64,000 nt of DNA. Source: Microbacterium allomyrinae (GTDB taxonomy: Bacteria > Actinomycetota > Actinomycetes > Actinomycetales > Microbacteriaceae). Below, in pieces: positions 51,689 through 60,654 of this stretch. Within the stretch, counting starts at the first letter, position 1. Each line of letters begins with the position of its first letter. The notes under the pieces were generated by a model. That model was not told the DNA's origin. It did not search any database and saw only the letters and a list, made by a program, of their open reading frames with translations. The position numbers and the translations under genes were made by a program. The stretch lies in assembly GCF_020682705.1 (NCBI RefSeq), contig NZ_JAGTTN010000003.1:62001-126000 (forward strand), written 5' to 3'.

Positions 51689-51931
51689 GCCGGTCCTCTC
51701 GCGTGGCTGTCGCGAGCCTACGCCAGTGGTCGCAACGACGACGGCGGCGACCCCTTGCGAGGTCGCCGCCGCCGAATGCCGTGGAGCCCCAGTCTTCACG
51801 AACCGACCTCGTCGTGAGACGGATCAGTGGGCGATCTCCCAACGACCGGCCCGGTATCGAACCGTAGCGATCCGCGCCCCCGCTGTCACGCGTTCCGTGT
51901 CACTTGAGGACCTAGGTCCCCACGCGCGAGG

Positions 51932-52582
51932 TCAACTGCGGTTGAGATACCGGATGACCGCCAGCACGCGTCGGTGCGCGTCGGCATCGGGCGGAAGTCC
52001 CAGCGCGTCGTAGATGCGCGAGACGTGCTGGACGACGGCCTTCTCGGTGAGGAAGAGCTTCGCCGCGATGCTGGCGTTGCTGCGTCCCTCGGCGACGAGT
52101 GCGAGCACCTCCTGCTGTCGCGCCGTCAGCGCGCTCACGGCCGCCTCCGAGTGGCGGGCACGCCCGACCATGACGGCGACGACGTCGGGATCCAAGGCCG
52201 TGCCGCCGTGGGCGACCCTCTCGAGATCGTCGAGGAACGTTCCCACATCGGCGATGCGCTGCTTGAGCAGGTACCCCACCCAGCCCGTCCCTTCGGCCAG
52301 CAGATCCTTCGCATACCGGCGCTGCACATGCTGCGAGAGGACGACGACGGCGGTGCCCGGATGATCGCGGCGGATCCGCAGCGCCGCCGCGAGTCCTTCG
52401 TCGGTGTGCGTGGGCGGCATCCGGATGTCGGTCACCACGAGGTCCGGGCGCTCGCGGGCGACGGCATCCGTCATCTGCTCGGCGTCGCCGACGGCGGCGA
52501 CCACATCGTGTCCGCCCTCCTGCAGCACCAGCTCGAGACCGCGTCGGATGAGGACCTCGTCCTCGGCTATGACGACACGCAT
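51932..52582 (-). CDS. NarL/LuxR-type response regulator
   Basis: The 216-residue regulator has a receiver domain (I-A-E-D-E-V-L-I-R-R-G near residue 5, phosphoacceptor Asp in V-T-D-I-R-M-P near 52) and a LuxR HTH (L-T-A-R-Q-Q-E-V-L-A-L-V-A, then E-K-A-V-V-Q-H-V-S-R-I-Y). It overlaps the kinase gene upstream by 16 bases. The LuxR recognition segment is longer-linked than in the first pair at 6962-8982, so the two systems are distinct. A GGACCTAGGTCC palindrome lies at 51908-51919 just after the stop. Confidence 0.92.
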   Translation of the reverse strand: MRVVIAEDEVLIRRGLELVLQEGGHDVVAAVGDAEQMTDAVARERPDLVVTDIRMPPTHTDEGLAAALRIRRDHPGTAVVVLSQHVQRRYAKDLLAEGTGWVGYLLKQRIADVGTFLDDLERVAHGGTALDPDVVAVMVGRARHSEAAVSALTARQQEVLALVAEGRSNASIAAKLFLTEKAVVQHVSRIYDALGLPPDADAHRRVLAVIRYLNRS

Positions 52583-54321
52583 GGCACCTCCGCCCACACC
52601 CGGGTGCCGCGGCCGGGTGGACTGTCGATCGAGATCCTGCCCCCGATCGCCTCCACCCGGTCGGCGAGACCTCGCAGTCCTGAACCCGCTTCCATGGATG
52701 CTCCCCCCACGCCGTCGTCGGCGACATCGAGACGCACGAAGTCGCCGCGCAGCGCCAGACGCACCGTCACCAGCGACGCCTCTGCGTGCTTGACGACGTT
52801 GGCGAGCGTCTCGGTCAGCACGAAGTACGTCGTGGCCTCGACCAGGTCGCCGAGCGTGCCGTCCGCCACGTCCGAGGCGAACTCGGTCGGGATCGGCATC
52901 CGGTCGGCGAGGTCCTCCGCGGCCGCGGCGAGACCCCGCTCGATCAGTGCCGCAGGCACGAGGTCGCGAACGAGCGTACGCACGTCCGCTGCCGCGGCAT
53001 CGATGTCCAGTCGCAGCCTCGTCGCACGCTCCGCGACCGTGCGCGGCGCGGCGGTCGCGATCTGCTGCGCCTCGAGGGCGAGGAGCACGAGCTGCACCTG
53101 AAGGCCGTCGTGGAGGTCGCGTGCGATGCGTCGCCGCTCCCGATCGGCCGCCTCCACGATGCGTCCGCGGGAGCGCACCAGCGCGCGCTCGCTCGCGCGC
53201 AGCTCGGCCGTCAGCCGCTCCCGCTCGACCGCGATGGCCACGATGCGCCCGGCCGTCCGCACGAGCTCGGGATCCAGGAACGCCCCGTCGTACTCGATCG
53301 CCCCGATCCCGTGCCCGTCGAGCACGATCTCCTCCCACCCGCGGCCGGGGTCGGCCAGCACGTCGCGGGGCGTCGGGTGCCCCTGGGCGTCGAGCAGCTC
53401 GAGGTGGTCGGTGGCCCAGAAGCGCAGCCGCAGCGACGGGTCGCCGAGCGTGCGTGCGAGCGCCTCGGCGAGCGGCTGCTCCGACGTGTCGGCCGAGCCG
53501 AGCCATGTGCCGAGCTCCTCCAGCTCTCCCGTGCGGGCGAAGCCGCCGCGCAGGATGCCGAAGGCGAACGCGATCGGCACCCCCGCGAGCGCGGCGAACT
53601 GGAGCAGCCCCCGCACCGACGGGTCGACCTGGAAGACGCGGTCGAGTGCGATCGCGATGAGCGGCATGAACAGCACAGTGAAGATGCCGTACGAGAACAG
53701 CGGGATGAGCACGCGGCGATGCGCGGCATCCGCCCGGCGCAGGCGCCCCCACAGCACCCCGGCGGTCACGACCATCAGAATCGTCGCGATCACCGTCTGC
53801 AGCAGTTCGAAGACCTCGACGACCACGGGCAGATCCGCGATGGCGAACGGCGGATAGGGACCCTCCGGGTCGAAGAGGTAGCCCGGCGCCTGCAGCACGA
53901 GCGAGAGCGCATAGAGCCAGATCACGAGCATCCGCGACGTCCGATCGGGCAGCTGCCCCGTCGGGAACGCGAGCAGCAGGTGCACCACGGCCGGCAGGGC
54001 GAGCGTCGCGCAGATCGCCCCGATCGCGACGAAGACCGGCACTCCGGTGTTCGCGATCCCCCCGACGTACACGGCGACGCCGGCCACGAGGATGAGCGAG
54101 CCCATCCCGTTGCTCGGACGCCGCTTCCACGCGAGGAGTCCCGAGACGACGTAGACGACGAAGATGAGCGGAAGGGCCAGCAGCACCATCGCCCCGGGCT
54201 CGTCGAGAGGCAGCAGCCCGATCTCTGTGATCGTGAGCAGGGCGGCCAGCAGCACCACCATCCCGAGCGCACGGTCGAGCGATCGTGAGAGCGCGGAGCG
54301 CACACGCAGGACGGCGGGCAT
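52567..54321 (-). CDS. NarL-type sensor histidine kinase with large membrane domain
   Basis: The 584-residue kinase has about six or seven helices in residues 15-275, a ligand-like middle part (F-W-A-T-D-H-L-E-L-L-D-A-Q-G-H-P-T near 310), then a HisKA_3 box R-R-R-I-A-R-D-L-H-D-G-L-Q and a HATPase with G-S-G-L-R-G-L-A-D-R-V-E-A-I-G-G. The signal is unknown. The ATG at 54321 follows a GGAGAGG and the CACAAT -10 near 54350 leaves a short leader. It is co-translated with the response regulator. Confidence 0.9.
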   Translation of the reverse strand: MPAVLRVRSALSRSLDRALGMVVLLAALLTITEIGLLPLDEPGAMVLLALPLIFVVYVVSGLLAWKRRPSNGMGSLILVAGVAVYVGGIANTGVPVFVAIGAICATLALPAVVHLLLAFPTGQLPDRTSRMLVIWLYALSLVLQAPGYLFDPEGPYPPFAIADLPVVVEVFELLQTVIATILMVVTAGVLWGRLRRADAAHRRVLIPLFSYGIFTVLFMPLIAIALDRVFQVDPSVRGLLQFAALAGVPIAFAFGILRGGFARTGELEELGTWLGSADTSEQPLAEALARTLGDPSLRLRFWATDHLELLDAQGHPTPRDVLADPGRGWEEIVLDGHGIGAIEYDGAFLDPELVRTAGRIVAIAVERERLTAELRASERALVRSRGRIVEAADRERRRIARDLHDGLQVQLVLLALEAQQIATAAPRTVAERATRLRLDIDAAAADVRTLVRDLVPAALIERGLAAAAEDLADRMPIPTEFASDVADGTLGDLVEATTYFVLTETLANVVKHAEASLVTVRLALRGDFVRLDVADDGVGGASMEAGSGLRGLADRVEAIGGRISIDSPPGRGTRVWAEVPCVSS

Positions 54322-54459
54322 CGGGCCTCTCCGGGACGGGGTCCTCTCATTGTGCCCGCGCGCGACGGCACCGCACGACGACCCAGGTCGCCAGTGGGTC
54401 GAACGACGCGCGGACATGCCGCGCCCCGGCCACGTCGGATGCGGCGGCGCGGGGGCGGG

Positions 54460-56040
54460 TCAGCCCAGCGTCATGTCGGCACCCGAGGATGCTTTCGGGT
54501 CCGGCAGCCGGCGCATCCGGAACCCGTTCAGGACGCCGAGGAGTCCGGCGATGATGGGCACGAGCAGCGCGATCTGCAGCGCGAACGGACGCGCCTCGGT
54601 GTTGATGCGGATGACCTCGGCCGAAGCCTCGGGTGATTCGTCGAGGAGGAGTTCCTCCAGTCCCGTGTTCGACATCAGCTGGGCGTCCTCTTCGAGCACC
54701 GTGGAGACCTGCTGCTGCTGGTCGGCTGTCAGCACGGACGAGGACGCAGCGAGCGAGGTGAACGTCGCGGCGAGGGTGGCGAGCATGATCGCGCCGGCGA
54801 ACGCCAGCCCGAACGACAGCCCGAACGAGCCCGCCGCGGAGTTGACCCCGGCCGCCTCGCTCACGCGTTCATCGGTGATGGGCGACAGCGTGAAGTTGTT
54901 GAGCTGCGAGACGAGCAGGCCCAGGCCCGACCCGCTGATGATCAGCGGCACCGTGAGGTACCAGCCCGAATCGGCGATCGGCACGATCGGCACGATGATC
55001 ACGAGCCCGACGACCGTGAGGACGAAGCCCCAGAGGATGAGATCGGCGGGGCGCCCCTTGGCACGCCGTCCCGCCAGCAGCGCGACGGCGAACATGCTCA
55101 GCGACAGCGGCGCGATCGACAGGCCCGCCATCAGCGCGTTGTACTCGAGCACCATCTGCAGGTACAGCGGCAGCACGATCATCGTTCCGCCCAGCGCGAT
55201 CTGCTGGAGCAGCTGTCCGCTCACACCCGTGCGGAACGGCTTCGAGGCGAAGAGTGCAGGATCCAGCAGCGTCGGCTTCGATGCGCGCTTGCGTGCGCGC
55301 AGCCAGAACGCCAGCCCGCCCAGCGCCGCGACGCCGAGCCCGATGAGCAGGGCGACGTAGCCGCCGCCCTCCTGCCACACGAGGATGCCCAGCACGACCC
55401 CGCCCATGCCGACCACCGACAGCGCGGCGCCGACGAGATCGATGGATCGGTCCCCCGTGAAGGCGACGTCCTTGACCAGGGGAAGACCGATCAGCACGAC
55501 GGCGATGATCACCGCTTCGAGGAGGAATCCCACACGCCACGACAGGAAGGTGGTGATGAAGCCGCCCAGGAGCGGCCCGACCGCCGCCGCGATGGCCGCC
55601 GACGCACCGACCAGTGCGTACACCCGCTTCTGGTAGTCGCCCGCGAAGTTCCCGTGGATGAGCGACTGCATGGCGGGCAGCAGCAGGGATGCCCCGATCC
55701 CGCCGATCACCGCCCAGAAGACGATCACCGCGGTGAGGTCGTTCGCGAGCGTCATCGCGATCGCGCCGACCGCATAGCCGAGCAGCCCGAGGGTGTACGC
55801 GCGCTTGCGGCCGATGAGATCGCCGGTCTTGCCGCCGATGAGGATGAACGCGGCCGACACGAGCGCCTCGAGCGCGATCGCACCCTGCACGCCGCTCGCC
55901 GTCGTGCCCAGATCCTGCACCACCGCCGAGATCGAGACGTTCATCAGGGACGTGTCGACGACGAGGACGAACATCGCCATGGCGAGGAGAATCGCGAGGC
56001 GCCTGTTGAAAACCACGGGAGTGCCCGGGTCGGCTGTCAT
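54460..56040 (-). CDS. DHA2-type MFS drug exporter
   Basis: The 526-residue protein has about fourteen helices, as in the EmrB/QacA group: M-A-M-F-V-L-V-V-D-T-S-L-M-N-V-S-I near residue 20 and G-K-T-G-D-L-I-G-R-K-R-A-Y near 70, with a C-terminal outside loop of about 70 residues before the last helix. It probably exports drugs or lipids by proton exchange. No ribosome site is clear at the ATG, and the start is in a 180-base gap divergent from the next MFS gene. Confidence 0.9.
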   Translation of the reverse strand: MTADPGTPVVFNRRLAILLAMAMFVLVVDTSLMNVSISAVVQDLGTTASGVQGAIALEALVSAAFILIGGKTGDLIGRKRAYTLGLLGYAVGAIAMTLANDLTAVIVFWAVIGGIGASLLLPAMQSLIHGNFAGDYQKRVYALVGASAAIAAAVGPLLGGFITTFLSWRVGFLLEAVIIAVVLIGLPLVKDVAFTGDRSIDLVGAALSVVGMGGVVLGILVWQEGGGYVALLIGLGVAALGGLAFWLRARKRASKPTLLDPALFASKPFRTGVSGQLLQQIALGGTMIVLPLYLQMVLEYNALMAGLSIAPLSLSMFAVALLAGRRAKGRPADLILWGFVLTVVGLVIIVPIVPIADSGWYLTVPLIISGSGLGLLVSQLNNFTLSPITDERVSEAAGVNSAAGSFGLSFGLAFAGAIMLATLAATFTSLAASSSVLTADQQQQVSTVLEEDAQLMSNTGLEELLLDESPEASAEVIRINTEARPFALQIALLVPIIAGLLGVLNGFRMRRLPDPKASSGADMTLG

Positions 56041-56220
56041 GATCGAATGAAAGCAGAGCGGAGCGTTCCGGCGCTACAGGCGCGCACGGACCGCGTTGCC
56101 GGCCGTCACACCGGCGGGGTGCGCAGCGGTGGATCCGGGTAGCCTGGCGGGGCGCCGCGACGAAGCGGCGCGCGCGGCGGCGGAACCCGCCGTTCACCGA
56201 AGGGCCATAGCGTGACCGAC

Positions 56221-57591
56221 ATGAGTTCGCCCGAGCCTCGCACGCCTCCCGCCGTCCCGGATTTCGCCGGAGTGACGCCGACAGACGCGATGGCCGCCGC
56301 CATCGGCGCGGAGGGCCCGGCGCGCACGAGCACGCGCGCCGTCGTGGCGTGGGGCCTGTGGGACTGGGGCTCGGCCGCCTTCAACGCGGTGGTCACCACC
56401 TTCGTCTTCACCGTGTACCTGACGAGCTCGAGCTTCGGCGAGTCCGGCACGGTCGAGGCGCAACTCGGCTGGGCGCTCGCCGGCGCCGGCCTGCTCATCG
56501 CGCTGCTCGCCCCGGTCACCGGCCAGCGCTCCGACACCTCGGGGCGGCGCAAGCTCTGGCTCGCGGTAAACACCTACATCGTGGTCGCGATGACGGCCGC
56601 GATGGTGTTCGTCGTCCCCGAGCCGTCTTACCTGTGGCTCGGCCTGTTCCTCGTGGCTGCCGGCAACATCTTCTTCGAGTTCGCCGGCGTCAACTACAAC
56701 GCGATGCTCTCGCAGGTCTCGACGCCGCGCTCGATCGGGCGGGTGAGCGGTTTCGGCTGGGGCATGGGATACGTCGGCGGCATCGTGCTGCTGCTCATCG
56801 TCTACTTCGGCTTCATCCAGGGCCTGTTCGGCGTTCCCGACGAGGACGGCTGGCCGGTGCGGCTGGCGATGGTGGTCTCCGCGATCTGGTTCGGGCTGTT
56901 CGCCCTGCCCGTGCTGTTCATCGTCCCCGAGTACCGCGGCAGCGGCGCCCGGCGCGAGCGGGTCGGCTTCTTCGCCTCGTACCGGCGGCTCGGCAAGGAC
57001 ATCGCACGCCTGTGGCGGGAGAGCCGCCACACCGTATGGTTCCTGCTCGCCAGCGCGGTGTTCCGCGACGGGCTGGCGGGCGTCTTCACCTTCGGCGGCG
57101 TGCTGGCGGCATCCGTCTTCGGCTTCTCGGCCGGCGAGGTGATCATCTTCGCGATCGCGGCGAACGTGGTCGCGGGCGTCTCGACCATCGCGGTCGGCGC
57201 GCTCGACGACAAGCTCGGCGCGAAGCCCGTCATCGTCGCGGCGCTGATCGGCCTCGTGATCTCGGGCCTGCTCGTCTTCTTCTTCCACGACGGCGGTCAG
57301 ATCGTGTTCTGGACGGCGGGCCTGGCGCTGTGCCTCTTCGTCGGACCGGCGCAGTCCGCGTCGCGCACGTTCCTCGCGCGGATCATCCCGCCCGGACGGG
57401 AAGGCGAGGTCTTCGGCCTGTACGCGACGACCGGTCGCGCGGTGTCATTCCTCGCGCCGACGATGTTCGCGCTCTTCGTGGCGATCTCGGGCGAGGCGTA
57501 CTACGGCATCCTCGGCATCGTGCTCGTGCTGCTGGCAGGGCTCCTCCTGCTTCTCCCGGTGCGCTCGGCACCCGACAAGCTGACGCGCTGA
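56221..57591 (+). CDS. UMF1/Atg22-like MFS transporter
   Basis: The 456-residue protein has about twelve helices and family features A-W-G-L-W-D-W-G-S-A-A-F-N-A near residue 40, S-D-T-S-G-R-R-K-L-W near 103 and G-F-G-W-G-M-G-Y-V-G-G near 175. UMF1 and Atg22 proteins export amino acids or related solutes. ATG 56221 is taken over the GTG at 56212 because TAGCGT (56208-56213) is seven bases before it and covers the GTG. It is divergent from the EmrB-like gene. Confidence 0.88.
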   Translation: MSSPEPRTPPAVPDFAGVTPTDAMAAAIGAEGPARTSTRAVVAWGLWDWGSAAFNAVVTTFVFTVYLTSSSFGESGTVEAQLGWALAGAGLLIALLAPVTGQRSDTSGRRKLWLAVNTYIVVAMTAAMVFVVPEPSYLWLGLFLVAAGNIFFEFAGVNYNAMLSQVSTPRSIGRVSGFGWGMGYVGGIVLLLIVYFGFIQGLFGVPDEDGWPVRLAMVVSAIWFGLFALPVLFIVPEYRGSGARRERVGFFASYRRLGKDIARLWRESRHTVWFLLASAVFRDGLAGVFTFGGVLAASVFGFSAGEVIIFAIAANVVAGVSTIAVGALDDKLGAKPVIVAALIGLVISGLLVFFFHDGGQIVFWTAGLALCLFVGPAQSASRTFLARIIPPGREGEVFGLYATTGRAVSFLAPTMFALFVAISGEAYYGILGIVLVLLAGLLLLLPVRSAPDKLTR

Positions 57592-57894
57592 CGCCGACGC
57601 CCCGCGGCGGCAGTGACGGCCGCAGAGCCACCCGCACCCGGTCGCTCCACGCGCGGATCCCGACACTATGCGGCAACCGGACCCGGCGACAACGACCCAA
57701 CGGCCGCGGCTGCCGCCGCTGAATTTGCCGCATCCGGTCGCTTCACGCGCGGTTCGCGACACTATGCGGCAACCGGACCCGGCGACAACGACCCAACGGC
57801 CGCGGTTGCCAGCCGCTGAGTTTGCCGCATCCGGTCGCTTCACGCGCGGATCCCGACACTATGCGGCAACCGGACCCTGAGGGCGGCGACGCGG
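57592..57894. repeat. Intergenic region with tandem repeat (2.5 units of 96-97 bases)
   Basis: Units start at 57640, 57736 and 57833; the third is cut after about 44 bases. They are near identical (a few substitutions, one base length difference). Each full unit has ATGCGGCAA and TTGCCGCAT as an inverted pair about 48 bases apart, giving a possible hairpin. The 96/97 length change breaks the frame of any peptide, so this is noncoding. No gene is seen in the 303-base gap between the converging MFS and MarR-like genes. Confidence 0.85.
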
Positions 57895-58476
57895 TCAGGC
57901 CTGCGGCCAGGAGTCGGCGAGCTTGGTCAGCAACCGGGCGAGTTCGGCACGCTCGGTGTCGCTGAACGGTGCAAGGGCTGAATCGATCGCGTCGCGTCGC
58001 TCGCCACGGAATCCGCGCACGAGTCGCGCACCGGTGTCGGTGAGCGCGACGCGCGTGCGGCGCGCGTCATCGGGGTCCGCTTCGCGGCGCACGAGGTCGA
58101 GCTCGACGGACTGCTGCACGAGGCGCGACGCGCGGGGCTGATCGACCCCCACGGCCTCGGCGATCTCGCCGACCGAGAGCGGGTGGGATGCCGCGGCGAG
58201 CGCCTCGAGCAATCGCATGCGCGCGGGACCGCCGATGCGCCCGGCACCGAGCCACGGCGGGGCGCCGTGGCCGCGGCCCCACCCGCCGGCGCCGTGCGAG
58301 CCGGCGTGCGGGCCGCCGTGTCCCCAGTCGGGAGGACCGGCGTGCGCGCCGCCGTTGGACCTGCCTCCGTGCGGGCCCGAGCCGTCGGACCACGGGGGTC
58401 GCGGCATCCGTCGTCCTCTCAGTCGCGCGAGGGCTGCGGCGATGGCGTCGGCGGGGTCTTCGGGCGCGGAGGGCAT
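57895..58476 (-). CDS. MarR-like regulator with Gly/His-rich N-terminus
   Basis: The 193-residue protein has an N-terminal low-complexity region of about 50 residues (G-x-H and H-G-x repeats from about residue 35 to 75), then a MarR winged helix: L-L-E-A-L-A-A-A-S-H-P-L-S-V-G-E-I-A-E-A-V-G-V-D-Q-P-R near residue 88 and R-R-E-A-D-P-D-D-A-R-R-T-R-V-A wing. MarR proteins repress transport or detoxification genes; the His-rich part could bind metal. TAAATT (58488 to 58483) is six bases before the ATG: leaderless. It is divergent from a second such regulator. Confidence 0.85.
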   Translation of the reverse strand: MPSAPEDPADAIAAALARLRGRRMPRPPWSDGSGPHGGRSNGGAHAGPPDWGHGGPHAGSHGAGGWGRGHGAPPWLGAGRIGGPARMRLLEALAAASHPLSVGEIAEAVGVDQPRASRLVQQSVELDLVRREADPDDARRTRVALTDTGARLVRGFRGERRDAIDSALAPFSDTERAELARLLTKLADSWPQA

Positions 58477-58487
58477 GCATTCAATTT

Positions 58488-58550
58488 ACATGCGACTTGA
58501 CATGGACTCGGATTGCATGTCACACTGCATATACATGCTCTTAGACATGC
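58488..58550. promoter_or_regulatory. Cluster of ACATGC/GCATGT repeats between the two MarR-like genes
   Basis: ACATGC at 58488-58493, TGACATG-N11-CATGTCA (58498-58522, a perfect 7-base inverted repeat), ACATGC at 58533 and 58545. TTGACA at 58497-58502 followed by CACACT (58521-58526) could be the rightward promoter. The overlap suggests shared control of both genes by one or both regulators. Confidence 0.6.
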
Positions 58551-58596
58551 AACACCCGCGGCGACCGAACCGGTCGCCCCTCGAAAGGACTTCCCG

Positions 58597-59439
58597 ATGA
58601 ACAACGAGAACATCGACAACACAGACAACACCGACCCTCGACCCGCCGATCAGCGGCCGCTCAGCTACTGGCTGCGCACCGTCGACGGCCTCCTCACCCG
58701 CGAGTTCGCGTCGGCGCTCGAGCGCGAGGGCATCACCCCGCGCGACTGGATGCTGCTCAACCTGCTCTCCTCCGACGTCGACGCGCCCGGCGTCAGCGAG
58801 CGTCTCGCCCGCAAGGGCAAGCGCCTGCGCGGACTCGAGGACCGTGGCTGGGCCGAGCAGAAGGGCGACGGCACCTGGGCACTGACCGACACCGGTCGCG
58901 CCGAGAAGGAGCGCATCGCCGAGATCGTCGACGCGATCCGCACCCGGATGATCGCCGCGGTCGGCGACGACGCGTTCGCGAGCACCGTGGCCTCGCTCGA
59001 GACCATCGCCCGCGAACTCGGCTGGGACGAGAGCGACCCGCGATCCGGCTTCGGCTTCGGCTTCGGCGGCTTCCCGGGAGGTCCCGGCGGCCGTGGACGA
59101 GGGTTCGGCGGCTTCCGCGGACCGTGGCCGTTCCGGCCCGAGATCCACGACGGCTTCGGCCCCAACCGCCACCACGGCTTCGGCCCCGGCCGTCCGGGAC
59201 GACCCGGGACGACGGATGACGCGCCGCGCGATCGCGACAACGCCTTCGACGACGGATGCCGCGGCCCCCGCCCCCAGGGTGACTACGGTCACGGCGGTCG
59301 CGGGCACGGCGGATACGGCCACGGCGGTTACGGCCACGATCGCGGCGGTCGCGGCCGCGGCGGTCGGCACGCGCAGCACGCCTTCGAGCGTGGATTCGAC
59401 GCCGGGTTCACTCGCGGCCGCGAGTCCGGTGCCGCCTGA
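58597..59439 (+). CDS. MarR-like regulator with long Gly/His/Arg-rich C-terminus
   Basis: The 280-residue protein has a winged-helix part at residues about 20-110 (Y-W-L-R-T-V-D-G-L-L-T-R-E-F, T-P-R-D-W-M-L-L-N-L-L, L-T-D-T-G-R) and about 130 residues of low-complexity G-F-G, G-H-G-G and R-G-R-G-G repeats after it. No fold is evident in the tail; the many His could bind metal ions, or the tail could bind nucleic acid. GAAAGGAC precedes the ATG at 58597. It pairs divergently with the first regulator, whose tail is at the other end. Confidence 0.85.
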   Translation: MNNENIDNTDNTDPRPADQRPLSYWLRTVDGLLTREFASALEREGITPRDWMLLNLLSSDVDAPGVSERLARKGKRLRGLEDRGWAEQKGDGTWALTDTGRAEKERIAEIVDAIRTRMIAAVGDDAFASTVASLETIARELGWDESDPRSGFGFGFGGFPGGPGGRGRGFGGFRGPWPFRPEIHDGFGPNRHHGFGPGRPGRPGTTDDAPRDRDNAFDDGCRGPRPQGDYGHGGRGHGGYGHGGYGHDRGGRGRGGRHAQHAFERGFDAGFTRGRESGAA

Positions 59440-59850
59440 CGCCTCCGCCACCGCCACCGCTACCGCACCCGCCCCGGGGCGCTTCGCGCACCTCGGGGCG
59501 GGGCATTCCCGTCCCAGGGTGACTGTTCCGCCCCGGGGCGGATCGCGCGCCGGCGCGCGGCATCCGCCCGTGATTTCACCACCCCGGGGCGCATCGTGCA
59601 CGCCGGCGCGAGGCATCCGCCCGGGATCTCACCACCCCGGGGCGCATCGCGCGCCGGGCGGCAGACCTTCCGCCAGACGACCTACCGCACCCGCCCCGGG
59701 GCGCTTCGCGCACCTCGGGGCGGGATATTCCCGTCCCAGGGTGACTGATCCGCCCCGGGGCGGGATCGCACCAGAGGTGACCAGAGGCGGGCGTCCAGGC
59801 GCGGCGTCTCCGCGCCCCACGTAACACCCGCGCCATATAAGGCGAGCAGA
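59440..59850. repeat. Intergenic region with nested direct repeats
   Basis: A unit of about 87 bases (59460-59545) recurs at 59682-59769, with only a few changes; both contain CCCCGGGG-rich arms and a GGGTGACT core. Between them, a unit of about 52 bases (near 59541 and 59591) repeats in tandem, again with CCACCCCGGGG. No gene is seen. These look like GC-rich hairpin elements or decayed regulatory sites, unrelated to the 57640 repeats. Confidence 0.8.
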
Positions 59851-60552
59851 ATGGGCGGGGTGACGAAGCCTGCACTCCTTGCGATCTCCCACGGCACCGC
59901 CTCGGCGGAGGGCCAGAATGCCGTCGCGGCGCTGGTCGCGGCGGTCGCCGCGCGGCTGCCCGACGTGACCGTGCGTCTCGGGCACGTGGATGTTCAGCAG
60001 CCGGATGTCGCGGCATCCCTCGATGCACTTCCCGACGAGCAGCCGATCGTGATCGTGCCGCTGCTGCTGTCGGCGGGTTATCACGTGCGCATCGACCTGG
60101 CCGAACAGACGGCCGGGCGAGAGGGCGTCACGATCGCCCCGGCACTGGGCCCCGACCCCCGCCTCGTGGATGCGCTGCTCGAGCGCCTCGCGCCGTTGCG
60201 GCCGGCGGACGCGGATGCCGTCGTCCTCGCGGTCGCCGGCTCGAGCGATGACCGCGCAAACGACGACTGCCGCGCCATCGGCACCATGCTCGGCGAGCGC
60301 CTCGGTCGAGAGGTCACGGTCGGCTTCCTCGCGGCGGCCGAACCTCGCCTCGACGCCGCGGTCATCGAGGCGTCCCGGGGCGGCGCCCCTGTCGTGGTCG
60401 CGGACTACCTGCTCGCTCCGGGGTACTTCCACAACCTCGCGGTGCGGCTCGCCGATCCGGCGCCGGTCGCCCGTCCGCTGCTCGATGACGACGAGCCGGC
60501 GGCATCCCTGGTCGAGCTCGTGGTGGAGCGATACCTCGACGCGCGGGCATAG
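59851..60552 (+). CDS. Sirohydrochlorin chelatase family protein (CbiX-like)
   Basis: The 233-residue protein has two CbiX-type half domains, with the metal-binding His in A-I-S-H-G-T near residue 12 and the second in S-A-G-Y-H-V-R-I near 76. Such enzymes put iron into sirohydrochlorin to make sirohaem, the cofactor of the sulfite reductase encoded next. ATG 59851 has TATAAG nine bases upstream; GTG 59860 (M/V-T-K-P-A-L-L-A-I-S-H-G-T) with CAGAAT seven bases before it is an equally good start. Confidence 0.9.
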   Translation: MGGVTKPALLAISHGTASAEGQNAVAALVAAVAARLPDVTVRLGHVDVQQPDVAASLDALPDEQPIVIVPLLLSAGYHVRIDLAEQTAGREGVTIAPALGPDPRLVDALLERLAPLRPADADAVVLAVAGSSDDRANDDCRAIGTMLGERLGREVTVGFLAAAEPRLDAAVIEASRGGAPVVVADYLLAPGYFHNLAVRLADPAPVARPLLDDDEPAASLVELVVERYLDARA

Positions 60553-60611
60553 CCGGACCGCGTCCATAAATCGCGCATCCCGCAACTGTGTGACGCCCCG
60601 TTACGTCGGTT

Positions 60612-60627
60612 AACGTCACTTGACGTT
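60612..60627. promoter_or_regulatory. Palindrome upstream of the sulfur operon
   Basis: AACGTCA-CT-TGACGTT is a perfect 7-base inverted repeat with extra TTACGTC and GGTTAACGTC half sites on its left. It lies about 28-43 bases before the -10 TAGATT at 60655, the position of an activator site. A sulfur-responsive regulator is a reasonable guess. Confidence 0.6.
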
Positions 60628-60654
60628 CGGATAGGTCATAGGCCCGGTCGCTCA

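Noticed and set aside
51840..51885. tRNA-like T-loop (GGTTCGATACC on the minus strand)
   Set aside because: Only three pairs can form around the loop, with no acceptor or anticodon stem nearby.
57640..57876. CRISPR array
   Set aside because: Units are whole tandem copies with no unique spacers of constant length, and no cas gene is present.
57613..57880. Repeat-encoded peptide (G-S-R-H-Y-A-A-T-G-P-G-D-N-D repeats)
   Set aside because: Unit lengths of 96 and 97 bases shift the frame and no ribosome site or promoter is near, so the repeats are noncoding.
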